DNA of 6,155 nucleotides from positions 1 to 6,155 of the forward strand of contig CAZPAH010000150.1 of assembly GCA_964584495.1 (NCBI GenBank), read 5' to 3'. A program made the translations under genes and the position numbers. The notes under the pieces were generated by a model. It searched no databases. It saw nothing but the letters and a program-made list of their open reading frames with translations, and was not told the origin of the DNA. Within the stretch, counting starts at the first letter, position 1. The number at the start of each line of letters is the position of its first letter. Shown here in pieces: positions 5,919 to 6,155 of the stretch. The DNA comes from CAZPAH01 sp964584495 (GTDB taxonomy: Bacteria > Krumholzibacteriota > Krumholzibacteriia > Krumholzibacteriales > Krumholzibacteriaceae).

Positions 5919-6155
5919 GAAGCTCGAAGTTTCTTGATTTCTTCGGTACATCTTTTATCTACGAGGGACAGAATTTCGGCGGCCAGAATCGCCGCGTTCT
6001 TGGCCCCCGCCTTTCCGATCGCTACGGTGGCCACGGGGATCCCGGGTGGCATTTGGACCATCGAGAGCAGGGCATCCATTCCATCCGGCAGACCGCTCGG
6101 AATCGGCACTCCAATGACCGGCTTTACCGTGACGGAGGCGACGAATCCAGGCAAG
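5903..6155 (-). CDS. purE: N5-carboxyaminoimidazole ribonucleotide mutase PurE, C-terminal half
   Basis: The last 83 residues of PurE, which converts N5-CAIR to CAIR in purine synthesis in the cytoplasm. The frame runs off the right edge of the window, so the 5' half lies outside. The TTG codon at 6152-6154 is an internal leucine of the conserved LPG stretch, not a start. Strong family sequence is present: LPGFVAS, PVIGVPIPSG, DALLSMVQMPPGIPVATVAIG, then KAGAKNAAILAAEIL. The form with MPPGIPVATVAIG fits the bacterial class I mutase, which works with PurK. PurE is normally 160-170 residues, so about half is seen. The C-terminal tail overlaps the start of tsaC by 16 bp, so the two genes are probably one operon, with purE first. 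Confidence 0.93.
   Translation of the reverse strand, partial: LPGFVASVTVKPVIGVPIPSGLPDGMDALLSMVQMPPGIPVATVAIGKAGAKNAAILAAEILSLVDKRCTEEIKKLRASWTSR

Noticed and set aside
6152..6154. TTG as a start codon for purE
   Set aside because: It encodes the leucine of the conserved LPG stretch in the middle of PurE; the gene continues beyond the window.

Overview
This is a bacterial window of moderate GC content (near 50% by eye), with ATG starts, recognisable Shine-Dalgarno sites and sigma70-type promoters. Nothing fixes the phylum. The long PAS-rich hybrid histidine kinase and the Gram-negative look of the genes would suit a deltaproteobacterium or an FCB-group candidate phylum, but that is an impression. 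I see no CRISPR array, tRNA, rRNA or intact mobile element.

Layout. (1) Bases 1-449, + strand: the C-terminal third of a sodium:alanine (AGCS family) symporter, cut by the window edge. (2) Bases 450-894: an intergenic stretch with no recognisable protein gene. It carries a consensus promoter (TTGACA, 16 bp, TATAAT) followed about 90-110 bp later by a strong intrinsic terminator, with no gene between them. This is best read as a free-standing small RNA of roughly 110-115 nt and is the most unexpected item here. (3) Bases 895-2205, - strand: a two-gene phospholipid operon with no gap between the genes. It has a CDP-alcohol phosphatidyltransferase followed by a HAD subfamily IB phosphatase, which fits a PGP synthase plus PGP phosphatase pair. 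(4) Bases 2206-2453: a divergent control region. (5) Bases 2454-5279, + strand: a 941-residue hybrid histidine kinase with a PocR-like sensor, three PAS domains, HisKA, HATPase and a C-terminal receiver. (6) Bases 5316-6155, - strand: the 3' half of purE overlapping the start of a TsaC/Sua5-type gene, converging on the kinase with only a 36-bp gap.

How they work together. The lipid pair can be read as one pathway: a CDP-activated lipid is condensed with a phosphorylated alcohol, then the phosphate is removed. purE (purine synthesis) and tsaC (first step of tRNA t6A synthesis) are ordinary housekeeping genes that appear translationally coupled. The kinase has no DNA-binding output domain and no response-regulator gene beside it here, so its target is unknown. 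Its only divergent neighbour is the lipid operon. The symporter is probably independent of the rest.
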